Assembly (NCBI GenBank): GCA_017989775.1 | Contig: JAGNPF010000055.1 | Coordinates: 1-7,840 of the forward strand | Reading direction: 5' to 3' | Origin: Flavobacterium sp. | GTDB taxonomy: Bacteria; Bacteroidota; Bacteroidia; Flavobacteriales; Flavobacteriaceae | Length of the DNA stretch: 7,840 nt | Shown: positions 1 through 5,378 of the stretch, in pieces | How positions within the stretch are numbered: position 1 is the stretch's first letter | How the letters are laid out: each line of letters begins with the position of its first letter | Made by a program: the position numbers and the translations under genes | Notes under the pieces: model-generated | Databases searched by the model: none | What the model was told of the DNA's origin: nothing | Seen by the model: the letters and a program-made list of their open reading frames with translations, nothing else

Positions 1-336
1 GTCTTTATCCAGATTCACACGTCCTTTGCCTTCGCAAATGAAAATCTTGTTAAGCGAAATGCCGTTGGAAACCAATATTTTTTGGACTGTGGACACTCTT
101 TTGTCCGATAATTTGTTGTTGTACTCTTCGCTTCCCCTGTCGTCACAATAGCCATAGAGCTGGATGGCTTCAAACTGGGGAAAATTGGGAGAGTTGACAA
201 TCCCGACAAGCGAATTGGTTTCATTTTTGTTCAAGGCGAATTTGTCAAATTCAAAATACACGGATTGAACGGCATTTTCTTGGGCTGAAAGAAAACCAAA
301 AGTCAAGAAAACCAATATTTTAAACCCCGTTTTCAT
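1..336 (-). CDS. OmpA-domain protein, secreted (3' end lies outside the window)
   Basis: An open frame of 112 codons runs from ATG at 336 to the window edge with no stop, so the C-terminus is missing. Residues 1-19 form a signal peptide (hydrophobic core KILVFLTFGFLSA, likely cleavage before QE). An OmpA-like peptidoglycan-associating domain begins almost at once: VYFEFDKFAL (27-36) is the first strand, GYCDDRGSEEYN (62-73) holds the conserved Asp/Arg loop, and NNKLSDKRVSTVQKIL (73-88) matches the family's N..LS..RA..V...L helix. Family knowledge: such domains bind the diaminopimelate of peptidoglycan from the periplasm. There is no room for an N-terminal barrel, so the visible protein is nearly a solitary OmpA domain; anything C-terminal cannot be seen. 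The start overlaps the stop of the upstream protease gene by one base (TGATG), which implies translational coupling. The family call is strong; the exact role is unknown. Confidence 0.88.
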   Translation of the reverse strand, partial: MKTGFKILVFLTFGFLSAQENAVQSVYFEFDKFALNKNETNSLVGIVNSPNFPQFEAIQLYGYCDDRGSEEYNNKLSDKRVSTVQKILVSNGISLNKIFICEGKGRVNLDKD

Positions 337-1973
337 CACATTTTCAAGATGCTTTTGTATTCGACGCTATTGTTCAGGACATTTACCGCTTTCTTGATTT
401 CGGAATTGTTTTTGAGGTAATATTGATACAAACCTTCCTGGTATTGGTAGCGTTTGATAATTTCGTCCGTGATTAAATTTTTGATTTCCTTTTGGTTTTT
501 GTCCAACAATTTTTCTTCACTTTTTTGGAGTGCAGCCAGTAATTGTTGGTATTCTGCACTAATGCTTTCGTCCACTTTTTCTTTTTTGGCCACGGCCAAA
601 GTGTTTTTCAAGGCCAATTCCGTTTCGGTGTCAAAAGCGAATTTCTGGGTTTTCAGGAACTGTTTGAAATCTAGGAAATCGGCATCCGAAAAGCTGGGAA
701 TTTGCGTGCCCAAATTGGGGTTTTTGTAATAATAAGCCGTTGCATAATTAAAGATTCCGTCGTTTTTCACCAAAGCTTCGGTTATTGGACTCATCTTGGT
801 TTCTTCCATTTCGATGTCGGGCTGGATGCCCCCGCCATCATAAACGGTTCTTCCTTTTCGAGTCTTGAAGGCGTTGTAATTCTTGGCTTCGGTTTTTGTG
901 GCGATTCCGTTTTTGTCTTTATTTGAATAATTCAAAGCTTGAATACATCTTCCGGAAGGCGTGTAGTAACGCGAAATGGTCACTTTCAGCTGTGTGCCGT
1001 AAGTCAAGTCCACGGGTCTTTGCACCAATCCTTTTCCGAAACTTCGGCTGCCAACAACCACCGCACGATCCAGGTCCTGCAAAGCTCCAGAAACGATTTC
1101 CGAGGCCGAGGCACTTTTTCCGTTGACCAAAATAACCAATGGAATCTCGGTGTCCACGGGCTCTTTCGAGGTTTTGTAAGTGTTGTTGTGTTTCTCTATT
1201 TTTGATTTTGTGGTCACGATGATTTCGTTTTTTGGGACAAACAAATTGCAAATATTTACGGCTTCGTTCAAAAGTCCGCCCGGATTTCCCCTCAAATCAA
1301 GGACAATTTGTTTCGCGCCTTCTTTTTTTAATTGTTCCAAGGCTTGTTTGGTTTCAAAAGAAGCTTTTTGGTTGAAACGCGCCAAAACGATGTAGCCGGT
1401 TTTATCGTCTATTTTTCCATAGAAAGGCACCGATTTGATTTCTACTTCGTCCAAAACGATTTGGGTCGTGTTGGTTTTGCCTTGGCGAATGTATTTGACG
1501 TCGATTTTGGTGTTTTTGGCTCCCCTGAAAAGTTGGGAGGCATCGTCCTTGAAATCCGACAGGAGCACGTCGCCTATTTGAATTACTTCGTCCCCGGCTT
1601 TGAGCCCGGCTTTGTCGGCAGGAAAATTTTTATAAGGTTCCTTGATGATTATTTTGTCGTCTTTCCGGGTAATCATCGCACCAATTCCGGTGTATTCGCC
1701 CGTGTTGTTGATTTTGAATTTGACAACATCCTGCTCGTTGAAATACACAGTGTAGGGATCCAAACTGGACAACATTCCCTTGACGGCCTTGTCCATCAAA
1801 TCGCCCGGATTGGTTTCGTCCACATAATTCTTGTTCAATTCCTTGAAAAGGGTCGTGAAAATTTCTACTTGCTTGGCAATTTCAAAAAAATCGTCTTTGA
1901 AACTAACGCCTACAAACAAAAATGCCGAAGCAACAACGGGAATTATGTGTTTTTTTTGGAAAGGAGAAGTCAT
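336..1973 (-). CDS. S41 family C-terminal processing peptidase (CtpA/Prc-like), membrane anchored
   Basis: A serine protease of the CTP family that trims or degrades periplasmic proteins from their C-termini. The 545-residue product has an N-terminal hydrophobic segment (about 9-24, HIIPVVASAFLFVGVS) that is probably an uncleaved anchor. A helical region follows, then a PDZ domain (about 85-175; the peptide-binding loop is probably YTGIGAMI at 94-101). The S41 core includes LDLRGNPGG (225-233), SASASE with likely nucleophile Ser289, and SFGKG with likely general base Lys314. The Ser-Lys spacing of 25 equals that of E. coli Prc (S430/K455), and Gln318 follows in the usual KG.VQ context. A long, charged helical C-terminal tail (about 395-545) is common in Bacteroidota members. 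The gene starts 72 nt after rnpA. No TAnnTTTG element lies in that gap, so it is probably co-transcribed with rnpA. Its stop overlaps the OmpA-domain gene. The physiological substrate cannot be told from sequence. Confidence 0.95.
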   Translation of the reverse strand: MTSPFQKKHIIPVVASAFLFVGVSFKDDFFEIAKQVEIFTTLFKELNKNYVDETNPGDLMDKAVKGMLSSLDPYTVYFNEQDVVKFKINNTGEYTGIGAMITRKDDKIIIKEPYKNFPADKAGLKAGDEVIQIGDVLLSDFKDDASQLFRGAKNTKIDVKYIRQGKTNTTQIVLDEVEIKSVPFYGKIDDKTGYIVLARFNQKASFETKQALEQLKKEGAKQIVLDLRGNPGGLLNEAVNICNLFVPKNEIIVTTKSKIEKHNNTYKTSKEPVDTEIPLVILVNGKSASASEIVSGALQDLDRAVVVGSRSFGKGLVQRPVDLTYGTQLKVTISRYYTPSGRCIQALNYSNKDKNGIATKTEAKNYNAFKTRKGRTVYDGGGIQPDIEMEETKMSPITEALVKNDGIFNYATAYYYKNPNLGTQIPSFSDADFLDFKQFLKTQKFAFDTETELALKNTLAVAKKEKVDESISAEYQQLLAALQKSEEKLLDKNQKEIKNLITDEIIKRYQYQEGLYQYYLKNNSEIKKAVNVLNNSVEYKSILKM

Positions 1974-1981
1974 GATGGGCT

Positions 1982-2003
1982 TTATTTTAGAGCACTAAAA
2001 TAA
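1982..2003. repeat. 9-bp perfect inverted repeat (hairpin) ahead of the S41 peptidase gene
   Basis: TTATTTTAG (1982-1990) and CTAAAATAA (1995-2003) are perfect complements around a 4-nt loop. On the leftward transcript the hairpin ends about 8 nt before the peptidase ATG at 1973. No U-run follows it on either strand, so it does not look like an intrinsic terminator. It could be an RNA stem in the rnpA-peptidase intercistronic region that affects stability or translation, or a small DNA palindrome. The stem is almost wholly A-T, so it is weak. Confidence 0.5.
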
Positions 2004-2045
2004 GAATTAATAGTCAATAACCACCCGAGATAAAAACAAAAGCTG

Positions 2046-2438
2046 TTATTCCTCCTTTTTCAACTGTTGGACAAACTTTTCAAACAATTGAATGGTCTTG
2101 GTATGGATTTCTTGGTAAGACAGTCGCTCCTTGGTTTGGTAAAAAAACATGAAAGCATATTTTTTGTCCAAATTGTCAACGAGGATGTGTTTGTTCAATC
2201 GATAGGTTTCGCGAAGCACACGCTTGAAATAGTTGCGGTCCACGGCGTGTTTGAAGTATTTTTTGGAAACCGAAACACCCATTTTCAGCTTTTGGTCCGA
2301 ATCTTCGGGAATGCCGTAATCGCTCTCCACAAAAACCAGTCGCAACGGATATTTGGACACGGATTTGCCTTTGGAAAAAAGCAAATCGATTGTGGTTTTG
2401 CTTTTCAGTTTTTCGGTTTTGGGATAAGTGAAATTCAT
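2046..2438 (-). CDS. rnpA: Ribonuclease P protein component
   Basis: The basic protein subunit of RNase P, which helps the catalytic RNA remove 5' leaders from pre-tRNAs in the cytoplasm. Its 130 residues are close to the usual 110-130. Recognition rests on the N-terminal pattern KTEKLKSKTTIDLLFSKGKS (7-26), the central strand LRLVFVES, and the signature VSKKYFKHAVDRNYFKRVLR (57-76), which corresponds to the family's RNR helix. In the usual RNRxKR the third residue is Arg; here it is Tyr70 (RNYFKR), while Arg68, Asn69, Lys72, Arg73 and Arg76 are kept. The gene is not next to rpmH within this window. ATG at 2438 gives the complete N-terminus and lies 33 nt from a perfect -7 element. It is followed by the S41 peptidase gene on the same strand after 72 nt. 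Confidence 0.95.
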   Translation of the reverse strand: MNFTYPKTEKLKSKTTIDLLFSKGKSVSKYPLRLVFVESDYGIPEDSDQKLKMGVSVSKKYFKHAVDRNYFKRVLRETYRLNKHILVDNLDKKYAFMFFYQTKERLSYQEIHTKTIQLFEKFVQQLKKEE

Positions 2439-2458
2439 TTTGTTTTGAAAAAAGACAA

Positions 2459-2496
2459 CTGTTTTGGGAGCAAAGGTACGATTAAACCCAAAACAG
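2459..2496. repeat. 10-bp perfect inverted repeat enclosing the rnpA promoter
   Basis: CTGTTTTGGG (2459-2468) is matched by CCCAAAACAG (2487-2496) with 18 bases between. The -7 box of rnpA (2471-2478) sits in the spacer. A transcript starting just downstream of the -7 box would contain at most one arm, so the structure makes more sense as a DNA operator than as an RNA hairpin. Neither arm is followed by a T-run. The binding protein, if any, is unknown. Confidence 0.55.
2471..2478 (-). promoter_or_regulatory. Bacteroidota -7 promoter element for rnpA
   Basis: The plus-strand bases CAAAGGTA read TACCTTTG on the minus strand, a perfect TAnnTTTG, with 32 bases between it and the rnpA ATG. I see no convincing TTG at the expected -33 distance. 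The element lies inside the loop of the inverted repeat 2459-2496. Confidence 0.65.
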
Positions 2497-2535
2497 CATA
2501 ATTATTAGGGATTAAAATCGAACGCCAAAAATCAT

Positions 2536-2543
2536 TACTTTTG
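2536..2543 (+). promoter_or_regulatory. Bacteroidota -7 promoter element for the first acyltransferase gene
   Basis: TACTTTTG is a perfect TAnnTTTG, 18 bases before the ATG at 2562. It diverges from the rnpA promoter, with about 57 bp between the two -7 boxes. It contains the TTG that would serve as an extended start codon, which argues against that start. Confidence 0.65.
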
Positions 2544-2561
2544 CGTATAATTTTAAAAAGA

Positions 2562-3296
2562 ATGAAGAAAATTTTATTATACCCCATAACGCTGCTGTAT
2601 TATTTCTCTTATTTGGTGGTTTTGTGTACCATTCATGTCATCCAGTGGGTGGTTTATAAAATTTTTGGAGACAAAGGACTCGAAGTCTGTTTTGATTACA
2701 TCGCTTATTTTACAATGAAATGTACCCATGTTTTGGGCACGAGATACACTTTTGAAAATCGGGAATTAATCCCCAAAAACGTCCCGATAATTTTTGTGGC
2801 TAATCATCAAAGTTTGTTGGATACGGCTGGAATTATCTGGTATTTGAGACGGTTTAAAGTGGCTTTCGTGACCAAAAAAGAACTGGGCAAAGGCATTCCG
2901 GGGATTTCCTATAATTTGCGCCACAATAATTATGTTCTTATTGACAGGAGCAATCCCAAACAAGCCATTCCGATGATAAAATCCTTGGCAGAACAGATCG
3001 AAAAAGAAAATCGTTCGGCGGTTATTTTCCCCGAAGGCACCCGTAGCAAAACGGGAATTCCCAACGAATTTGCCGAAAGCGGCCTGAAAATTTTGTGCAA
3101 ATATGCGCCATCGGCCTATATTGTTCCCATAACCATCAACAATTCCTGGAAAGTCTATCAATACGGATATTTTCCTTTGAGCGTGGGCCATCATCTTATT
3201 TTTACGGTTCATCCGCCTTTAAAAGTAAGCGATTACCCTTTTGCCGAGGTTTTGGAAAAAACAAAAAACACCATCATCGAAGGCATAAAAGTCTAA
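2562..3296 (+). CDS. 1-acyl-sn-glycerol-3-phosphate acyltransferase-like protein (PlsC family), paralog 1
   Basis: A PlsC-family acyltransferase that would transfer a fatty acyl chain to lysophosphatidate (giving phosphatidate) or a similar acceptor at the inner membrane. From ATG 2562 the protein has 244 residues. A hydrophobic N-terminal segment (about 4-34) should anchor it. The acyltransferase blocks are in order: NHQSLLD (81-87) with catalytic His82 and Asp87 (HX4D), KKELGKGIP (block II, about 105-113), FPEGTRS (156-162; glycerophosphate binding), and VPITINNSW (188-196). An in-frame TTG at 2541 would add seven residues, but it lies within the -7 promoter element, so ATG 2562 is preferred. 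A close paralog of the same length follows 117 nt downstream. Acceptor and acyl-chain preference cannot be read from sequence, so I give no gene symbol; an ornithine- or amino-lipid acyltransferase is possible. Confidence 0.9.
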   Translation: MKKILLYPITLLYYFSYLVVLCTIHVIQWVVYKIFGDKGLEVCFDYIAYFTMKCTHVLGTRYTFENRELIPKNVPIIFVANHQSLLDTAGIIWYLRRFKVAFVTKKELGKGIPGISYNLRHNNYVLIDRSNPKQAIPMIKSLAEQIEKENRSAVIFPEGTRSKTGIPNEFAESGLKILCKYAPSAYIVPITINNSWKVYQYGYFPLSVGHHLIFTVHPPLKVSDYPFAEVLEKTKNTIIEGIKV

Positions 3297-3318
3297 TCAA
3301 GAAATCGGAAAAAGGGTT

Positions 3319-3365
3319 TTCTCAATAAAACTATGGTATTATTAACACTTTCGCCTTATTGAGAA
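3319..3365. repeat. 10-bp perfect inverted repeat between the two acyltransferase genes
   Basis: TTCTCAATAA (3319-3328) is matched perfectly by TTATTGAGAA (3356-3365), with a 27-nt spacer. It starts 22 nt after the stop of paralog 1 and ends about 25 bp before the -7 element of paralog 2. No T-run follows, so an ordinary intrinsic terminator is unlikely. It could be a DNA operator for paralog 2 or a long-loop RNA stem at the 3' end of the paralog 1 transcript. Confidence 0.5.
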
Positions 3366-3390
3366 CAGTTACAAACAGAAATATATTTTC

Positions 3391-3398
3391 TATTTTTG
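3391..3398 (+). promoter_or_regulatory. Bacteroidota -7 promoter element for the second acyltransferase gene
   Basis: TATTTTTG is a perfect TAnnTTTG, 15 bases before the ATG at 3414. At the expected distance upstream there is only a near-match to the -33 TTG (TTA at 3369-3371, spacer 19). Confidence 0.62.
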
Positions 3399-3413
3399 CC
3401 AAAAAATTACATA

Positions 3414-4148
3414 ATGCAAAAAATCATATCCTATCCCATATCCTTTATTGCAATCTTGTTGTTCCTTCTGGCATTGGTCTTTTTTCACCCCATCCAGTGG
3501 ATTTGTTTCAATGTTTTTGGCTATCAAGCCCATAAAAAAAGTGTCGATTACCTGAATCTTGTCTTGTTGAGAATCGGGCACGTCTTGTTCAATACGTTTA
3601 AAATCGAGGGTAGAGAAAACATTCCAACGGGAGCTCCCATTATTTTTGTGGCCAATCACCAGGGGATGTATGATATTATCGGGATGATTTGGTTTTTGAG
3701 AAAATTTCATCCCAAATTTGTCAGCAAAGTCGAGTTAGGGAAAGGAATTCCCAGCGTTTCCTACAATTTGACTCACGGTGGCTCCGTACTTATTGACAGA
3801 AAAGATCCCAAACAAGCCATTCCGGCCATTAAAGGTTTGTCTGAATATATCGAAAAACACAAACGTTCGGCGGTTATTTTTCCCGAAGGAACCCGAAGCA
3901 AAAATGGAAAACCCAAAGAATTTGCGCAAAGCGGATTGAAAATATTGTGTAAATATGCCCCTTCGGCCTATGTGGTGCCTGTGACCATCAATAATTCCTG
4001 GAAGTTCTTCCGATTCGGATTTTTTCCTTACGGTTTGGGCAATCACATCACTTTTACCATTCACGAAGCGATGCCCGTAAAAGAGCATACCTTTGACGAT
4101 TTGATGTCAAAAACAGAAAATGCTATCGTTCAAGGGATAAAACTTTAA
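3414..4148 (+). CDS. 1-acyl-sn-glycerol-3-phosphate acyltransferase-like protein (PlsC family), paralog 2
   Basis: A second PlsC-family acyltransferase, also 244 residues, aligning with paralog 1 by eye without gaps from end to end. The catalytic core is very similar; the membrane segment and C-terminus have diverged. An N-terminal hydrophobic anchor spans about 4-29. Motifs sit at the same positions as in paralog 1: NHQGMYD (81-87) with His82 and Asp87, KVELGKGIP (105-113), FPEGTRS (156-162), VPVTINNSW (188-196). The residues between His and Asp differ (QGMY against QSLL), as do those just after Asp87 (IIG against TAG), so the acyl chain or acceptor preferred may differ. An in-frame TTG at 3396 lies inside the -7 box, so the start is taken at ATG 3414. 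The two genes also share nearly identical stretches of DNA, which supports tandem duplication. The desaturase promoter begins eight bases after the stop. Confidence 0.9.
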   Translation: MQKIISYPISFIAILLFLLALVFFHPIQWICFNVFGYQAHKKSVDYLNLVLLRIGHVLFNTFKIEGRENIPTGAPIIFVANHQGMYDIIGMIWFLRKFHPKFVSKVELGKGIPSVSYNLTHGGSVLIDRKDPKQAIPAIKGLSEYIEKHKRSAVIFPEGTRSKNGKPKEFAQSGLKILCKYAPSAYVVPVTINNSWKFFRFGFFPYGLGNHITFTIHEAMPVKEHTFDDLMSKTENAIVQGIKL

Positions 4149-4169
4149 AATGTGCTAACTTTGCACATT
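4149..4169. promoter_or_regulatory. Candidate operator: palindrome enclosing the desaturase -7 box
   Basis: AATGTGC (4149-4155) and GCACATT (4163-4169) are perfect complements around the 7-base centre TAACTTT, which is nearly all of the -7 element. A dimeric repressor bound here would cover the promoter. It begins right after the acyltransferase stop codon, and no T-run follows, so a terminator is less likely. The regulator is not identifiable from this window. Confidence 0.5.
4156..4163 (+). promoter_or_regulatory. Bacteroidota -7 promoter element for the acyl-ACP desaturase gene
   Basis: TAACTTTG is a perfect TAnnTTTG. It lies 52 bases before the ATG at 4216, giving an estimated leader of roughly 45 nt that is rich in A and has no Shine-Dalgarno sequence. 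No clear -33 TTG is visible. Confidence 0.68.
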
Positions 4170-4215
4170 ATTGGGAGAAATTCCAAGTTCAAAAATAAAT
4201 AAACCAAAAACACAT

Positions 4216-5202
4216 ATGTCAATAAAAAACATTCGTCTAGAAGTAATGCAATTTCTAGAAAACAAAGTAGAGGGATTTATGGAGCAGTATCTTATTCCTG
4301 TGGAAGAGATATGGCAACCTTCGGACTTTTTGCCTAATTCCGAAAGTGACAATTTTCTGGAAGAAGTCAAAGAATTGAGGGAAATTTCCAAAGACCTGCC
4401 GTATGACTTTTGGGTCGCCATGGTAGGGGATATGATTACCGAAGAAGCTTTGCCCACCTACGAAAACTGGTTGATGGAACTCGAAGGCGTGGACAACGAA
4501 GCCAGAAATGGCTGGTCAACTTGGGTACGTCAATGGACTGGCGAGGAAAATCGTCACGGCGATTTGTTGAACAAATACCTTTATTTGTCGGGTCGCGTGA
4601 ACATGCGCGAGATTGAAATGACCACGCAACACTTGATCAACGACGGTTTCGACATCGGCACCGGAAGAGATCCGTATAAAAACTTTGTTTACACGAGTTT
4701 CCAGGAATTGGCGACTTATGTTTCCCACAACCGAGTTTCGCAATTGGCCAGATCCTATGGTGACAAGAAATTGTCCAAGATGTGCAAGATGGTTGCCGGC
4801 GACGAAATGCGCCACCATCATGCCTACAGCCATTTTGTGAGTGAAATTTTCAAATTGGACCCAAGCGAAATGATGCTTGCTTTTCAATACATGATGAAGG
4901 CCAAAATCGTGATGCCAGCCCATTTCTTGAGGGAATCGGGACAAAAAATCAGTTCGGCTTTCGAACATTTTTCGGATTCGGCACAGCGAATTGGGGTTTA
5001 TACCGCCAACGATTATGTGGACATCATGCAAAAACTGATCGACAAATGGGAAATCGACAAAATCGGTGGTTTGACTGCCGAGGCTGAAAAAGCAAGGGAT
5101 TACCTGATGAAATTGCCCGGCAGAATGGCCAAAATTTCGGAACGATTGGTCATCCCGCAAGAGTCATTCCAATTCAAATGGGTAGAACCGGCGAGATTGT
5201 AG
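4216..5202 (+). CDS. Acyl-ACP desaturase, soluble diiron type (stearoyl-ACP 9-desaturase family)
   Basis: A soluble diiron enzyme that uses O2 and ferredoxin-type electrons to put a cis double bond into an acyl chain bound to acyl carrier protein. From ATG 4216 it has 328 residues, near the length of mature family members. All six iron ligands of the castor enzyme have counterparts: Glu76 (GDMITEEALPTY), Glu111 and His114 (EENRH), Glu164 (SFQELATY), Glu197 and His200 (DEMRH). NKYLYLSGRV (119-128) is another family hallmark. An in-frame TTG at 4171 would add 15 residues, but it lies at about the expected transcription start, so ATG 4216 is chosen. With the two acyltransferases upstream it forms a lipid cluster, though it has its own promoter inside a palindrome. 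The position of the double bond is not predictable from sequence. Confidence 0.94.
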   Translation: MSIKNIRLEVMQFLENKVEGFMEQYLIPVEEIWQPSDFLPNSESDNFLEEVKELREISKDLPYDFWVAMVGDMITEEALPTYENWLMELEGVDNEARNGWSTWVRQWTGEENRHGDLLNKYLYLSGRVNMREIEMTTQHLINDGFDIGTGRDPYKNFVYTSFQELATYVSHNRVSQLARSYGDKKLSKMCKMVAGDEMRHHHAYSHFVSEIFKLDPSEMMLAFQYMMKAKIVMPAHFLRESGQKISSAFEHFSDSAQRIGVYTANDYVDIMQKLIDKWEIDKIGGLTAEAEKARDYLMKLPGRMAKISERLVIPQESFQFKWVEPARL

Positions 5203-5262
5203 ATTTCAGATTTTAGAATGTAGATTTTAGATTGGCTGGAATGGATTTTCGATTTTCGATTT
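5198..5262. repeat. AT-rich short direct repeats after the desaturase gene
   Basis: TGTAGATTTCAGATT (5198-5212) and TGTAGATTTTAGATT (5219-5233) differ at one base and are 21 bases apart. They are followed by a run of GATTTTC/GATTTT units to about 5265. The first copy supplies the stop codon TAG of the desaturase (5200-5202). Related GATTTTTAGATTTCAG sequence recurs at 6055-6070, beyond the HD-domain gene. This resembles low-complexity intergenic filler often seen in flavobacterial genomes; I know of no function. Confidence 0.6.
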
Positions 5263-5268
5263 TTTGAA

Positions 5269-5290
5269 ATTGCCATTGCCATTGCCATTG
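5269..5290. repeat. ATTGCC hexanucleotide tandem repeat
   Basis: Three full copies of ATTGCC (5269-5286) are followed by a partial ATTG. The array is intergenic, between the desaturase stop and its terminator. As a short tandem repeat it could vary in copy number by slippage, but it lies in no gene and in no recognisable promoter. Confidence 0.75.
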
Positions 5291-5319
5291 ATTTTTGAAA
5301 TAGATTAAAATATTGAATT

Positions 5320-5360
5320 GCTGATTTTTGAATGTAAAACTTTAAAAATCAGCTTTTTTT
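5320..5360 (+). terminator. Intrinsic terminator downstream of the desaturase gene
   Basis: GCTGATTTTT (5320-5329) pairs perfectly with AAAAATCAGC (5344-5353). The stem extends inward by one G-U and two A-U pairs to leave an 8-nt loop. It is followed at once by seven T (5354-5360). This is the form of a rho-independent terminator for rightward transcription. The T-run ends only 18 nt before the HD-domain gene's ATG, so any transcript entering that gene from the left must read through it. Confidence 0.78.
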
Positions 5361-5378
5361 ATAAAAAGCGTCCCAAAT

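Noticed and set aside
15..224. 69-codon minus-strand open frame near the left edge.
   Set aside because: It is in a different frame from the OmpA-domain protein, which has clear motifs and a signal peptide and runs off the window edge.
1332..2003. A 223-codon open frame on the plus strand opposite the S41 peptidase gene.
   Set aside because: Its protein shows no recognisable domain, it lies wholly antisense to a gene with strong family motifs, and long antisense frames are expected from the codon use there.
1982..2003. Stem-loop as a terminator between rnpA and the S41 peptidase.
   Set aside because: No U-run follows on either strand and the stem is nearly all A-U.
3095..3328. 77-codon plus-strand frame overlapping the end of the first acyltransferase.
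   Set aside because: Out of frame with a well-supported acyltransferase and without recognisable motifs.
4516..5160. A 214-codon open frame on the minus strand opposite the desaturase.
   Set aside because: It is antisense to a gene with all six diiron ligands in place, and its composition (rich in His, Phe and Gln) is typical of a shadow frame.
5100..5288. Minus-strand open frame starting MAMAMAI across the ATTGCC repeat.
   Set aside because: It arises from the hexanucleotide repeat and AT-rich filler and runs into the antisense of the desaturase; no domain or promoter supports it.
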